Of a stretch of 32,157 nucleotides of DNA, positions 8,088 through 15,096 are shown piece by piece. Source of the stretch: a virus; the IMG/VR virus record IMGVR_UViG_3300035698_007401, positions 1-32,157 of that record; one strand, written 5' to 3'. Made by a program: the position numbers and the translations under genes. The notes beneath the pieces are model-generated. The model saw only the letters and a program-made list of their open reading frames with translations. It was not told the origin of the DNA and made no database searches. Each line of letters opens with the position of its first letter. Within the stretch, counting starts at the first letter, position 1.

Positions 8088-8588
8088 ATGAAATATAAAT
8101 CACTAGCAGATCAATACGGTAACATGAAGCAGGATGCACATGACCAATATTTTCACCAACAAAGACTAGCAGTTCTTAATTCTTTGGGAGAAACCAAACC
8201 AATCACAGAAGAACATGCAAAGAAATTGATTGCTGAATTTGATGTATATAAGGAACAGAACTCTCCATTCAAATCCACAATAGCTGGGAGCCTAGCCCAA
8301 ATGAAGGCACTAGATAAGCTATCCCATGGAAATAATAAACTAATTAGAATATTGGTTTTCAAGTTCGGTGAGGTGTTTAGAAAGACAATCGAAGAATTTA
8401 AGAAGGAATTTCATAGAATTCCAACCGATGACGAGTTGATATGGATTGCTGGTGTACATAACAAGCAAGACCCAAGACAGATTGTTGCAGATATAGATAG
8501 GGAGATATCAGACCTCGGTGGAGATGACCCCGCATACAAGCAACTATATAAAAAATACAGCGATGGATACGGAGAACAGGTTGCCTAA
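8088..8588 (+). CDS. hypothetical protein
   Basis: A 166-residue helical protein starting 1 base after the preceding stop, with SD GGAGGG. N-terminus MKYKSLADQYGNMKQ. The segment FKKEFHRIPTDDELIWIAGVH looks like a small helical domain. No family is recognised. Its stop overlaps the next start (TAATG). Confidence 0.55.
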   Translation: MKYKSLADQYGNMKQDAHDQYFHQQRLAVLNSLGETKPITEEHAKKLIAEFDVYKEQNSPFKSTIAGSLAQMKALDKLSHGNNKLIRILVFKFGEVFRKTIEEFKKEFHRIPTDDELIWIAGVHNKQDPRQIVADIDREISDLGGDDPAYKQLYKKYSDGYGEQVA

Positions 8589-10786
8589 TGATAAAGCTAG
8601 GAAATATAATAAGTGAACTTTTAGAAGAAAAGACCAAACCAATGGACGAATTGATGAATTATTTCAGCGAACGCCCTTTGGATTTCGATAACAGAGTTGT
8701 CCGATCATCATTAGCACAGTATCTGAGCGATGACAGTGTTCTAGATTCCCCGTCCGATGCCGAAAAAACGTACAACTCACTTGATACACAAAGGCAAGAA
8801 GATTTCTATAACAAGTTTACAGACGCAAAGGGTGACGACATGCTGTTCGATCCAGCTTATAAGATACTAGTTAACCCAACACAGGTAGAGCCTAGCACGT
8901 TATTGGTTAGATTTACAGGGGATGGGCAGTTTGGGGCGGTTCAGAAAAACGGATTCGATAAAGGAACATCCAATCTCGACACACTACACTCCACAAGAAA
9001 CCTCAACACCAAAACAGAAAAGGGTGGATACGTGTTTGGTTATGTTGCAAGATCAAAAGAGGCACTAAATCAGGCAGAAGCAAGTGAATCCACATCTTAC
9101 GGAGCCAACTGTATATTTTTCAGAACACCAGCCATTAAGGTATTTCACAGAGCAGACAATGAATCGCAGGTTATTTTTAATGGTGCTGATGCCGATCCAA
9201 AGGATATGATCTTTGTTATGGGTATAGGCGAGGGTTTATTCGTAAACATGACAGATGGGTATAATTCAGAGCCTATGTCATATCAGGCTGTTGTCGTGAG
9301 CATAGTAAACGGAGATACTATATCTGAGGGAATGAGAGGACGACCAGATAACTGGGACGGTTTGTTAGCTAAAAACGAAATGCTCGAACAGGGCGTTGAA
9401 CTCGTTAAAGAACTGGAAGAAATGGGTGGAGAGGCATATATCGTTGGTGGAGCCGCACGAGATATCATCATCGGAACAGATATTAAAGATGTGGACATAG
9501 CAACGAATGTCGAAATGAACAAAATCAAAACAAAGTTTAAATGGAATCCAATCGGACAATCCCAAGACTTCGGAATAATCATGGTACACTTCGGTGGCTT
9601 CGAATATGAAGTTGCATCCTTTAGAGCCGAATCGGGAAGTTCAGATAGCAGAAGGCCTGATGTTGTGGATATAATCCAGTCCTTTGAAGACGACTCAAAA
9701 CGAAGAGATTTTACCATTAATGCCTTGGGTATTAATAAGGATGGTGAGCTTGTTGATTATCACGAGGGAATTGAAGATATTGAACAGGGAATAATTAAGG
9801 CAGTCGGAGAACCAATTGAACGATTCTCCGAAGATGCACTTAGAATTTTAAGAGGAATTCGTTTTGCAGTAAAGTATGGATTTGAAATAGAAGCCGAAAC
9901 AAAAAAAGCAATGATCGAACTCAACCAGACAATAAGAAAACTTTCAGCAGAACGGATATCCGACGAGCTTTTCAAGATTGCAGGTAGTGGAAAGAAACTA
10001 TCTAAGTATATTGAGAAACTTGATGAGGTTGGACTACTGGACATCATAATTCCAGAACTCTCTGCTCTTAAAGGAAAAGAACAGAACCCAGAACATCACC
10101 CAGAAGGAGATGCATTTAATCACACATTGAGATCATTAGAACAATCAAGGTCTGACGATCCAACAACAAATATTGCAATCGCATTCCACGATTTGGGAAA
10201 GGCAGAAAGTAAGTCTGAACCAGCAAACGGATATCCGACATACCATGGGCATGCACGGGACAGTGTATTGGCGATTGAAAATATAGCCAAAAGACTCAAG
10301 TGGTCTAATAAAATAAAGACCGCTGTTGCCTTCGGTGCCGAGAATCATATGAAGGGTCATTCATTCGACCAGCTTTCCAATAAGAAGCTATTCAATATTG
10401 TATCAGACCCAAACTGGGATGTACTGAAAGAGGTTATCTATGCAGACCAAATGTCCAGAGGAGATGTCACAAACAAAGACACCCTCGCAAATATTCAATA
10501 TGCAGAAGACATAGTTGCATCCATGAACACTGGTGGTAATCTGAACGATAAGATAAAAGAGCGGATCAACGGCAACCTTGTATCACAGATAACTGGACTA
10601 AGACAGGGAAGAGAACTCGGTGATGTTTTAAAGGCCGTGGTTGATTGGGCTTATAATATAGATTTAGATACAATCACAGATGAGGATATAGTAAACAAGA
10701 TCAGGGAAGTATACAGCGACCAAGTGGATAATATAAGTGAATCCAGAATAAATATTGGAAAGCTGTTGTTTGGGATTGTAGATTAG
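8588..10786 (+). CDS. CCA-adding-type tRNA nucleotidyltransferase with HD domain and extra N-terminal domain
   Basis: A 732-residue protein. Residues ~280-430 are a class II tRNA nucleotidyltransferase / poly(A) polymerase head and neck: VGGAARD (286-292), catalytic DVD (301-303), RRDFTINA (372-379) and RFSEDALRILRGIRFA. These enzymes add or repair the 3' CCA of tRNA. An HD-domain pair (AFHDLGK, H534-D535) gives a possible metal phosphohydrolase activity, as in E. coli Cca. The first ~260 residues are not part of the family. Residues ~95-240 loosely resemble an ADP-ribosyltransferase fold (LLVRFTG with R108, GYVFGY near 148-152, NESQVIF with E192 and Q194), which is only a suggestion. The N-terminus MIKLGNIISELLEE looks like a short targeting peptide. 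The gene fits the large tRNA array downstream. Confidence 0.85.
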   Translation: MIKLGNIISELLEEKTKPMDELMNYFSERPLDFDNRVVRSSLAQYLSDDSVLDSPSDAEKTYNSLDTQRQEDFYNKFTDAKGDDMLFDPAYKILVNPTQVEPSTLLVRFTGDGQFGAVQKNGFDKGTSNLDTLHSTRNLNTKTEKGGYVFGYVARSKEALNQAEASESTSYGANCIFFRTPAIKVFHRADNESQVIFNGADADPKDMIFVMGIGEGLFVNMTDGYNSEPMSYQAVVVSIVNGDTISEGMRGRPDNWDGLLAKNEMLEQGVELVKELEEMGGEAYIVGGAARDIIIGTDIKDVDIATNVEMNKIKTKFKWNPIGQSQDFGIIMVHFGGFEYEVASFRAESGSSDSRRPDVVDIIQSFEDDSKRRDFTINALGINKDGELVDYHEGIEDIEQGIIKAVGEPIERFSEDALRILRGIRFAVKYGFEIEAETKKAMIELNQTIRKLSAERISDELFKIAGSGKKLSKYIEKLDEVGLLDIIIPELSALKGKEQNPEHHPEGDAFNHTLRSLEQSRSDDPTTNIAIAFHDLGKAESKSEPANGYPTYHGHARDSVLAIENIAKRLKWSNKIKTAVAFGAENHMKGHSFDQLSNKKLFNIVSDPNWDVLKEVIYADQMSRGDVTNKDTLANIQYAEDIVASMNTGGNLNDKIKERINGNLVSQITGLRQGRELGDVLKAVVDWAYNIDLDTITDEDIVNKIREVYSDQVDNISESRINIGKLLFGIVD

Positions 10787-10795
10787 GAGATCATT

Positions 10796-11215
10796 ATGCC
10801 AGTGTTAAAAAACCAAGTAGAAGGAGTTGCAGGGTTTAAAAGCCCACTTATCGGACATTATATAAATTCGAGAGATTATTTATTAACCGATGGATTCCAG
10901 TACTATACAAACGTTGGAGCACCCGAAGGTGAAGTTAATTATATTCACGTTCCAACGCTCACAATAACAAATTTTGCATCTATACCTAGAGTAGTCTGGA
11001 TATGGGTTCCACCGAATGGTCAGTATGGAAAAGCCGCAGTGGTTCATGACTATTTATACGTTAACCATTACTTTACACGAAAAGAGGCTGACAAGATATT
11101 CTTGGAAGCAATGGAGGTTCTTGGAGTCTCCAAATTTAAAAGGAAAACCATGTATCGTGCAGTTAGAATGTTCGGTTGGATTTCTTACAAAAAGGGTCAC
11201 GACCCAGTTGATTAG
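10796..11215 (+). CDS. DUF1353-family protein
   Basis: A 139-residue protein with the DUF1353 pattern: FASIPRVVW near residue 60, then AAVVHDYLYVNHYFTRKEADKIFLEAM and a C-terminal MYRAVRMFGW. The family is common in phages and its biochemical role is not established; the conserved H and D residues suggest a metal site. SD TAGGAG and 9-base spacing place it in the operon with the nucleotidyltransferase. Confidence 0.75.
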   Translation: MPVLKNQVEGVAGFKSPLIGHYINSRDYLLTDGFQYYTNVGAPEGEVNYIHVPTLTITNFASIPRVVWIWVPPNGQYGKAAVVHDYLYVNHYFTRKEADKIFLEAMEVLGVSKFKRKTMYRAVRMFGWISYKKGHDPVD

Positions 11216-11223
11216 GAGAATTT

Positions 11224-11469
11224 ATGAAAACATTAAGCGAACAATACGAACAGATGTATACCGAAACCCAAGAAAACCCAGAGGTACTTTGGGATGCATT
11301 AAATAGAGATATCCAAGAAACATTGATGTCACTAGGTGATCCAGATTATCAGCTTGTGCTGTTGGATGCACTAAGAGGAACATTGATAGAGGTCAGAAAG
11401 ACATACGGTGGATCAGACGAAATCGAAAGCGACACAGACGAATACATGACCGCTAAAGATGGAATGTAA
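11224..11469 (+). CDS. small hypothetical protein
   Basis: An 81-residue acidic protein, SD TAGGAG, 8 bases after the DUF1353 stop. Its N-terminus MKTLSEQYEQMYTET is the closest in this window to the T4 capsid-targeting pattern (MKTxxEF..E). No domain is recognised. Confidence 0.55.
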   Translation: MKTLSEQYEQMYTETQENPEVLWDALNRDIQETLMSLGDPDYQLVLLDALRGTLIEVRKTYGGSDEIESDTDEYMTAKDGM

Positions 11470-11470
11470 A

Positions 11471-11671
11471 ATGAACCCCACTCAAGACAGAGTTCTCGGT
11501 ATTATCAAGGGCACTGAACGCTGGCTCCGAAAACACGAACCAGAAATGTATCTAGATTGTCAAGATATCATAAAGGGTATAGTGGATGGGATTAAATACG
11601 AAGATCGCGACCCAGACATGTGCCTAGAACAGTTTGAAGATTGGATCGAAGACCTACTTAGAATGGGTTAA
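11471..11671 (+). CDS. small hypothetical protein
   Basis: A 66-residue acidic helical protein. I choose ATG at 11471 (MNPTQDRVLG), just after the preceding TAA, because the ATG at 11459 lies inside the previous gene and the GGA at 11461 is well spaced for 11471. Last gene of the operon; function unknown. Confidence 0.5.
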   Translation: MNPTQDRVLGIIKGTERWLRKHEPEMYLDCQDIIKGIVDGIKYEDRDPDMCLEQFEDWIEDLLRMG

Positions 11672-11682
11672 TCATTAAACAG

Positions 11683-11711
11683 TTGACTAACGATATTAAA
11701 TCTGGTAATAT
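11683..11711 (+). promoter_or_regulatory. sigma70-type promoter for the AAA ATPase gene
   Basis: TTGACT (11683-11688), a 17-base spacer and TAATAT (11706-11711). The ATPase start codon follows 30 bases downstream. This is a host-like, probably early promoter. Confidence 0.65.
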
Positions 11712-11740
11712 ACTCCACTAAATCAAACAGTGGAGTTTTT

Positions 11741-13015
11741 ATGGCAATGGGAGCAGTATTAGGTGGGACAGCAATTATCGGAGTGTTAACGGGATTCTGG
11801 AAACACATCATGATCCTGTGGAGTAAGATATCTGGGCTGATAATCATCAAAATTCAATTACAAGACATGGCGGCGAGTGCCATGAACAGAAATTTAATAG
11901 AAGAGTGGTTTCCCCTAGATAGTGGTGTTAAGAAAATAGGAGGAGAAACCTACTACGTCAGGCCACAACGAAGGAGTTTAGTAGTTGGACTTAGACATGC
12001 ACCAGAATCATGTCTATGGTATCGGAATAGGAAAATAATATTCTCATCTGGTGATCCATACTCTCGAACCATCTATTATATCAGGGGAATGTTCAAGTAT
12101 AAGGAGCTTGTACAAGACGTAATAGACCTCCACAACACCGAGTATAAGACCAAAAGAGACAGATATGATGTTATAAACTATTATGGCGATTCATATGATA
12201 AGGGTGAGCAGGCCGCGACTGTCGAATCGGATGCTCCTTGTGGCCCTGTTGATAAATTTAATAGTTATCCGCTCCGGTGGGATCGAGATGATTTGGGTTA
12301 TAAAACAAATTCCGATGATCCATTCGATACGCTATATTATAGTGTAGATGTTAATGCCCTCATAAGCGAAATCGAGTTATGGCTTAATAATGGAGAGTGG
12401 TTTAAAGATCGGATGATCCCATGGAAGCGTGGATACATGTTGTATGGCAAACCCGGAACTGGTAAAACCGTTTTCGTGAGATCAATAGCCCAAAAACTAA
12501 AAATACCAATCTGCACCATTGATCTATCAACGATGACAAACGATGAGTTAATCAGAAAATGGAACAGCATAACCTCCAAAGCACCCTGTGTTGTTCTATT
12601 TGAAGATTTAGATGCAGTATTCCATGGAAGAAAGAACGTAGCATGTGAAGGCAACATGGAACGAGGATTGACCTTCGATTGCCTATTAAATGTTATAGAT
12701 GGTGTTAAGGCATCCGATGGAATCCTCACATTTATCACCACAAATGATATAAGCAAGCTAGACCCTGCACTAGGAAATCCAAATAATGGCGATTGTATGT
12801 CTACAAGGCCGGGTCGAATCGATAAAGTGATAGAACTTGGAAATTTATCCAAGGAACATAAGGTGTTAATGTCAAATAATATACTTGGATGCTTCGAAAG
12901 ATCACTCTGGGAGAATAATTTACCACTAGATAAGGATGATTCCCCTGCACAATTTCAGGAACGATGCTCAAGAATAGCAATAAAATTGTGGGAAAATGAA
13001 AATAAACGAAAATAA
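11741..13015 (+). CDS. BCS1-like AAA+ ATPase, membrane-anchored
   Basis: A 424-residue protein. A hydrophobic N-terminal segment (residues ~2-37) probably spans the membrane. A BCS1-N-like region follows, then an AAA+ module: Walker A YGKPGTGKT (about 235-243), Walker B VVLFEDLDAVF (about 283-293), LLNVIDGV and a sensor/arginine region STRPGRIDKVIELG. This is the order and spacing of BCS1-type ATPases, which move folded proteins across membranes in mitochondria; the roles of bacterial and phage members are not settled. SD GGAG with 5-base spacing. It has its own sigma70-type promoter, so it is probably expressed early and independently of the upstream operon. Confidence 0.75.
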   Translation: MAMGAVLGGTAIIGVLTGFWKHIMILWSKISGLIIIKIQLQDMAASAMNRNLIEEWFPLDSGVKKIGGETYYVRPQRRSLVVGLRHAPESCLWYRNRKIIFSSGDPYSRTIYYIRGMFKYKELVQDVIDLHNTEYKTKRDRYDVINYYGDSYDKGEQAATVESDAPCGPVDKFNSYPLRWDRDDLGYKTNSDDPFDTLYYSVDVNALISEIELWLNNGEWFKDRMIPWKRGYMLYGKPGTGKTVFVRSIAQKLKIPICTIDLSTMTNDELIRKWNSITSKAPCVVLFEDLDAVFHGRKNVACEGNMERGLTFDCLLNVIDGVKASDGILTFITTNDISKLDPALGNPNNGDCMSTRPGRIDKVIELGNLSKEHKVLMSNNILGCFERSLWENNLPLDKDDSPAQFQERCSRIAIKLWENENKRK

Positions 13016-13047
13016 ATGCAAAAAAAGCTTGATTTGTGTATTGCAAT

Positions 13048-13063
13048 CTGTAAGTATTTACAG
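13048..13063 (+). promoter_or_regulatory. palindromic late-like motif
   Basis: CTGTAAGTATTTACAG is a perfect 6-bp inverted repeat around GTAT that also matches the late-motif core TAAGTATTTA. It precedes the SD GAGG of a short ORF. It may be a promoter, a hairpin or both. Confidence 0.35.
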
Positions 13064-13081
13064 AACGAAAGAGGAAGAACA

Positions 13082-13171
13082 ATGAGAAACTTTAGATTAC
13101 AACTTAAACATGCGGATATACGCTCCAATTCATATTGGACAAGTATTGTTCCTGTGGAGGGGTGTATCTAG
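13082..13171 (+). CDS. short ORF before the terminator
   Basis: A 29-codon ORF (MRNFRLQLKHADIRS...) with a good SD (AGAGGAAG) and a late-like motif upstream. A strong terminator follows. It could be a leader peptide or a small phage protein. No homology is recognised. Confidence 0.4.
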   Translation: MRNFRLQLKHADIRSNSYWTSIVPVEGCI

Positions 13172-13199
13172 GTCGTTTTCTCACCCCATAGAAGGCAGA

Positions 13200-13231
13200 A
13201 AGGCGACCTAATAAGAAAGGTCGCCTTTTTT
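13200..13231 (+). terminator. rho-independent terminator before the tRNA array
   Basis: AAGGCGACCT, an 8-base loop and AGGTCGCCTT form a perfect 10-bp stem followed by a run of T. It ends the ATPase/short ORF unit immediately before the array promoter. Confidence 0.9.
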
Positions 13232-13232
13232 A

Positions 13233-13260
13233 TTGACTTAGTGGTAGAATGTAGTATAAC
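13233..13260 (+). promoter_or_regulatory. sigma70-type promoter of the tRNA/RNA array
   Basis: TTGACT (13233-13238), a 16-base spacer and TATAAC (13255-13260). It sits directly after the terminator and before ~19 kb of same-strand tRNA and RNA genes, so it is the natural start of the array transcript. A second possible promoter, TTGACG-N17-TACATT, starts at 13370. Confidence 0.65.
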
Positions 13261-13269
13261 TGATTTCGA

Positions 13270-13700
13270 TTGAGGATGAAAATTTATCGAGTAACCCGAA
13301 AATCAAAAAGGTTGCGAGTTACCCTTGAAACTCGACATGATGATTCATGTAAAAAAATCAAAATAAATGTTGACGAACGGTCAAACGTTTGATACATTTG
13401 AAACCGAGTAAGAGGGCGACCTCAACTCGAAACCGGATCAGAAGATAGCCGAACATCGAAGGCGAACTTTCCGAGTGACCGACCTTGCAGTATGTCACTA
13501 TACACGAACTAAGAAGGCGTATCCTTCTGCTTATGAAGCAGTTAGCCAATTACTGATTGGGGTGGACGAAGACTCGGAAGAGTCGTTTGCGTAACGTAAC
13601 ATTTTTCGCCTCGTGCGTTGGGGGGACTTGATCCCTTAATACTCGTATCCCAACACTTATGATCTACACAGCAATGTGGCTTATGCGGTCATCACGGGTT
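13270..13700 (+). ncRNA. structured leader RNA of the array (putative)
   Basis: There is no convincing ORF in this stretch, but it has many local helices: CGAGTT/AACTCG (13316-13335), GAGG-GCGA-CCTC, GAAGG/CCTTC, CTGCTT-ATG-AAGCAG, CCAAT/ATTGG, GACTC-GGAA-GAGTC and CACA-GCAA-TGTG. Several have GNRA loops. It lies between the array promoter and the first tRNA. I do not recognise it as RNase P RNA, tmRNA or 6S RNA. Confidence 0.45.
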
Positions 13701-13708
13701 TATTTTTT

Positions 13709-13784
13709 GGATGTCTAGCTGATGTGGTCATAGCTCTGGTGTGAAGTACCAGCGAAGTTGGTTCGATCCCAACGGCATCCACCA
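13709..13784 (+). tRNA. tRNA-Phe(GAA)
   Basis: Complete cloverleaf: acceptor GGATGTC/GGCATCC, anticodon stem CTGGT/ACCAG with loop GTGAAGT (GAA at 13743-13745), T-arm GTTGG-TTCGATC-CCAAC. CCA is encoded. First tRNA of the array. Confidence 0.9.
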
Positions 13785-13791
13785 TTTTATG

Positions 13792-13870
13792 AACCCCTAC
13801 GCCTCTCCTTTAAGGTCTGGCACTAACCCGTCTGACGAATAGTGCGACAGTGATGCGTAATTTAGGGGTT
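13792..13870 (+). ncRNA. three-way-junction RNA, copy 1
   Basis: Closing helix AACCCCTA/TAGGGGTT with inner ACGC/GCGT, a CCTTTAAGG hairpin region, and stem GCACTA/TAGTGC (13820-13825 with 13840-13845) capped by a loop containing GTCTGACGAA. The second copy (14014-14087) keeps the loop and junction sequences and changes the helices on both sides. No CCA end and no match to a known family. Confidence 0.65.
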
Positions 13871-13883
13871 GTTATTTTAATAA

Positions 13884-14007
13884 AAGAATGAGTTTTAATC
13901 TAGGAAAGAGCATTCTCTTATATAGAATGTATATCGGGTTCGAGTCCCTTTACTCCGTGGTCGGAGTTCTTTGAGAGTTTCATCAACTTCAAAAAACGAA
14001 ACTACCA
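13884..14007 (+). ncRNA. GAGARUGA pseudoknot RNA A, with tRNA-like insert
   Basis: S1 is AAG-AA-TGA (13884-13891) with TCA-A-CTT (13983-13989). S2 is AGTTTC (13976-13981) with GAAACT (13998-14003) after the linker CAAAAAAC. A and CCA follow, then ATTT. The loop holds a degenerate tRNA-Ile(TAT)-like fold (anticodon arm ATTCT-CTTATAT-AGAAT and a GGGTTCGAGTCCC T-arm). Confidence 0.65.
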
Positions 14008-14013
14008 ATTTAT

Positions 14014-14087
14014 AAACCATACACCTCTCCTTTAAGGTCTGGTACTGACCAGTCTGACGAACAGTACGACAGTGATGTGTGTGGTTT
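14014..14087 (+). ncRNA. three-way-junction RNA, copy 2
   Basis: Same architecture as copy 1: AAACCA/TGGTTT and ACAC/GTGT close the RNA, and GTACTG/CAGTAC replaces GCACTA/TAGTGC. The junction CTCTCCTTTAAGGTCTGG and the loop GTCTGACGAA are unchanged. The paired changes support the fold. Confidence 0.65.
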
Positions 14088-14093
14088 ACAGTA

Positions 14094-14210
14094 GAGAGTG
14101 ATATTAATATCCACCGTAAAGAGCAGGTTAAACTCCTGCGTATGCCGAACGCATACTAGTAAAACGATATTACGTACGGTAGCTTCATCAACTCTATAAA
14201 AAAGAAGCTA
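14094..14210 (+). ncRNA. GAGARUGA pseudoknot RNA B
   Basis: S1 GAG-AG-TGA (14094-14101) with TCA-A-CTC (14188-14194). S2 TAGCTTC (14180-14186) with GAAGCTA (14204-14210), 7 perfect pairs. The long loop has hairpins GCAGG-TTAAACT-CCTGC (T-arm-like) and GTATGC/GCATAC. Confidence 0.7.
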
Positions 14211-14232
14211 GAATTTTATTAACAAAAGAAAT

Positions 14233-14332
14233 GAGAGTGATTTTTAGTTATGCGGGGTTCAATTCCCCAAGGGACTATAATACGTCCACTGGATGTTAGC
14301 TGTTTCGTCAACTCGTTAAAAAAAAGAAACTA
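14233..14332 (+). ncRNA. GAGARUGA pseudoknot RNA C
   Basis: S1 GAG-AG-TGA (14233-14240) with TCAACTC (14308-14314). S2 GTTTC (14302-14306) with GAAAC (14326-14330) after an A-rich linker. The loop carries a T-arm-like GGGG-TTCAATT-CCCC and a GGAC/GTCC hairpin. Confidence 0.65.
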
Positions 14333-14339
14333 CAATTTT

Positions 14340-14415
14340 GAGAATGATCTTTGGCTTACGTTGGTTTTTACCCAATACACAGTCGTTCCTATCAACTCGT
14401 TAACAAAAATGGAAC
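14340..14415 (+). ncRNA. GAGARUGA pseudoknot RNA D
   Basis: S1 GAG-AA-TGA (14340-14347) with TCAACTC (14392-14398). S2 GTTCC (14385-14389) with GGAAC (14411-14415), linker GTTAACAAAAAT. A separate hairpin AGAGTC/GACTCT follows at 14419-14438. Confidence 0.7.
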
Positions 14416-14448
14416 TGTAGAGTCTGTGCACGGACTCTTCGCTTTAAT

Positions 14449-14530
14449 ATACGGATAGATTAAACTGCTATGGCTGTGGGCTTGCCTCCAAAACAAGTTT
14501 CAAGGGGTTCGATTCCTCATTCGTATGCCA
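14449..14530 (+). tRNA. tRNA-Trp(CCA)
   Basis: Acceptor ATACGGA/TTCGTAT, anticodon loop CTCCAAA (CCA at 14488-14490), T-arm with TTCG loop, encoded CCA. The D-arm is atypical, so the exact 5' fold is uncertain. Confidence 0.75.
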
Positions 14531-14539
14531 ATTTTTATT

Positions 14540-14617
14540 GCACGTTTAGTCAAGCGATCTAAGACACCTCTTTTACACGGAGGCATTTCACAGGTTTGAA
14601 TCCTGTAACGTGTACCA
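14540..14617 (+). tRNA. tRNA-Val(TAC)
   Basis: Acceptor GCACGTT/AACGTGT, anticodon arm CCTCT-TTTACAC-GGAGG, T-arm ACAGG-TTTGAAT-CCTGT, encoded CCA. The D-loop is short of the usual GG. Confidence 0.85.
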
Positions 14618-14626
14618 TTTCATATT

Positions 14627-14703
14627 GCCTTCGTAGCTTAGTGGCTCAAAGCGTCTGACTCATATTCAGAAGACCGTTGGTTCGAATCCAACCGTTGGTA
14701 CCA
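14627..14703 (+). tRNA. tRNA-Met/Ile2(CAT), first CAT copy
   Basis: Anticodon arm TCTGA-CTCATAT-TCAGA, T-arm GTTGG-TTCGAAT-CCAAC, encoded CCA. Acceptor GCCTTCG/CGTTGGT has two T-T mismatches. Whether it is elongator Met or a lysidine-modified Ile tRNA cannot be read here. Confidence 0.85.
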
Positions 14704-14710
14704 ATTTTAT

Positions 14711-14772
14711 GAGAGTGACTATTGCTCCCTAGGCGGTTTGTCAACTCGTTAACAAAAATATGGGGGGCACCA
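14711..14772 (+). ncRNA. GAGARUGA pseudoknot RNA E, CCA end
   Basis: S1 GAG-AG-TGA (14711-14718) with TCAACTC (14741-14747). S2 TGCTCCC (14723-14729) with GGGGGCA (14763-14769). CCA (14770-14772) follows directly, then ATTT as after tRNAs. Confidence 0.7.
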
Positions 14773-14791
14773 ATTTAAAAAAAGGATTAGT

Positions 14792-14977
14792 ATGAAATGG
14801 AAATCAACTAGAAGAAATTATCACAGCGATGAAGCCCCTCACAACGTTCGATGGATCATTCATGAAGAAGATTCAATAAAAGGTATATGCGAATGCTATG
14901 ATGAGGAGTCTGCTGAGAAAATTAAAGATGCTTTGAATAATTTAGAGAGTGATTATGACGGTTTATCAACTCTATAA
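14792..14977 (+). CDS. small hypothetical protein
   Basis: A 61-residue protein (MKWKSTRRNYHSDEAPH...) with SD AAGGA. A W-I-I-H-E-E strand and an E-E-S-A-E-K-I-K-D-A-L helix suggest a small folded domain of unknown function. Its last ten codons and stop overlap pseudoknot RNA F, so the RNA element also serves as coding sequence. Confidence 0.55.
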   Translation: MKWKSTRRNYHSDEAPHNVRWIIHEEDSIKGICECYDEESAEKIKDALNNLESDYDGLSTL

Positions 14978-14993
14978 CAAAAATCCGTCACCA
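14945..14993 (+). ncRNA. GAGARUGA pseudoknot RNA F, minimal 49-nt copy with CCA end
   Basis: The shortest and clearest copy. S1 GAG-AG-TGA (14945-14952) with TCA-A-CTC (14966-14972). S2 TGACGG (14956-14961) with CCGTCA (14985-14990), linker TATAACAAAAAT. CCA at 14991-14993 abuts S2, then ATTTATG. It overlaps the end of the 61-residue ORF. Confidence 0.8.
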
Positions 14994-14999
14994 ATTTAT

Positions 15000-15089
15000 G
15001 GAAGTGTACTCAAATGGTAAAGAGGAGAGTTTGCTAAACTTTTAGACCTGTCAAAGGGCACATGGGTTCGAACCCCATTACTTCCGCCA
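15000..15089 (+). tRNA. tRNA-Ser(GCT)
   Basis: Acceptor GGAAGTG/TACTTCC, anticodon arm AGAGT-TTGCTAA-ACTTT, long variable arm, T-arm ATGGG-TTCGAAC-CCCAT, discriminator G and encoded CCA. Confidence 0.9.
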
Positions 15090-15096
15090 TTTTAAA

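Noticed and set aside
13411-13432. CCTCAACTCG in the leader as another GAGARUGA element
   Set aside because: It forms an ordinary hairpin (CGAGT/ACTCG with GAGG-GCGA-CCTC) and lacks UGA, linker and S2.
13835-13855. CTGACGA in the three-way-junction RNA as a hammerhead ribozyme core
   Set aside because: The required GAAA strand and a cleavable stem III arrangement are absent, and the segment is the loop of a covarying hairpin.
14188-14210. Similarity of CTCTATAAAAAAG in pseudoknot B to preQ1-I riboswitches
   Set aside because: Only the general H-type fold and A-rich tail agree. The conserved preQ1 ligand-binding loop bases are missing, S2 varies freely, and the elements are not placed before queuosine genes.
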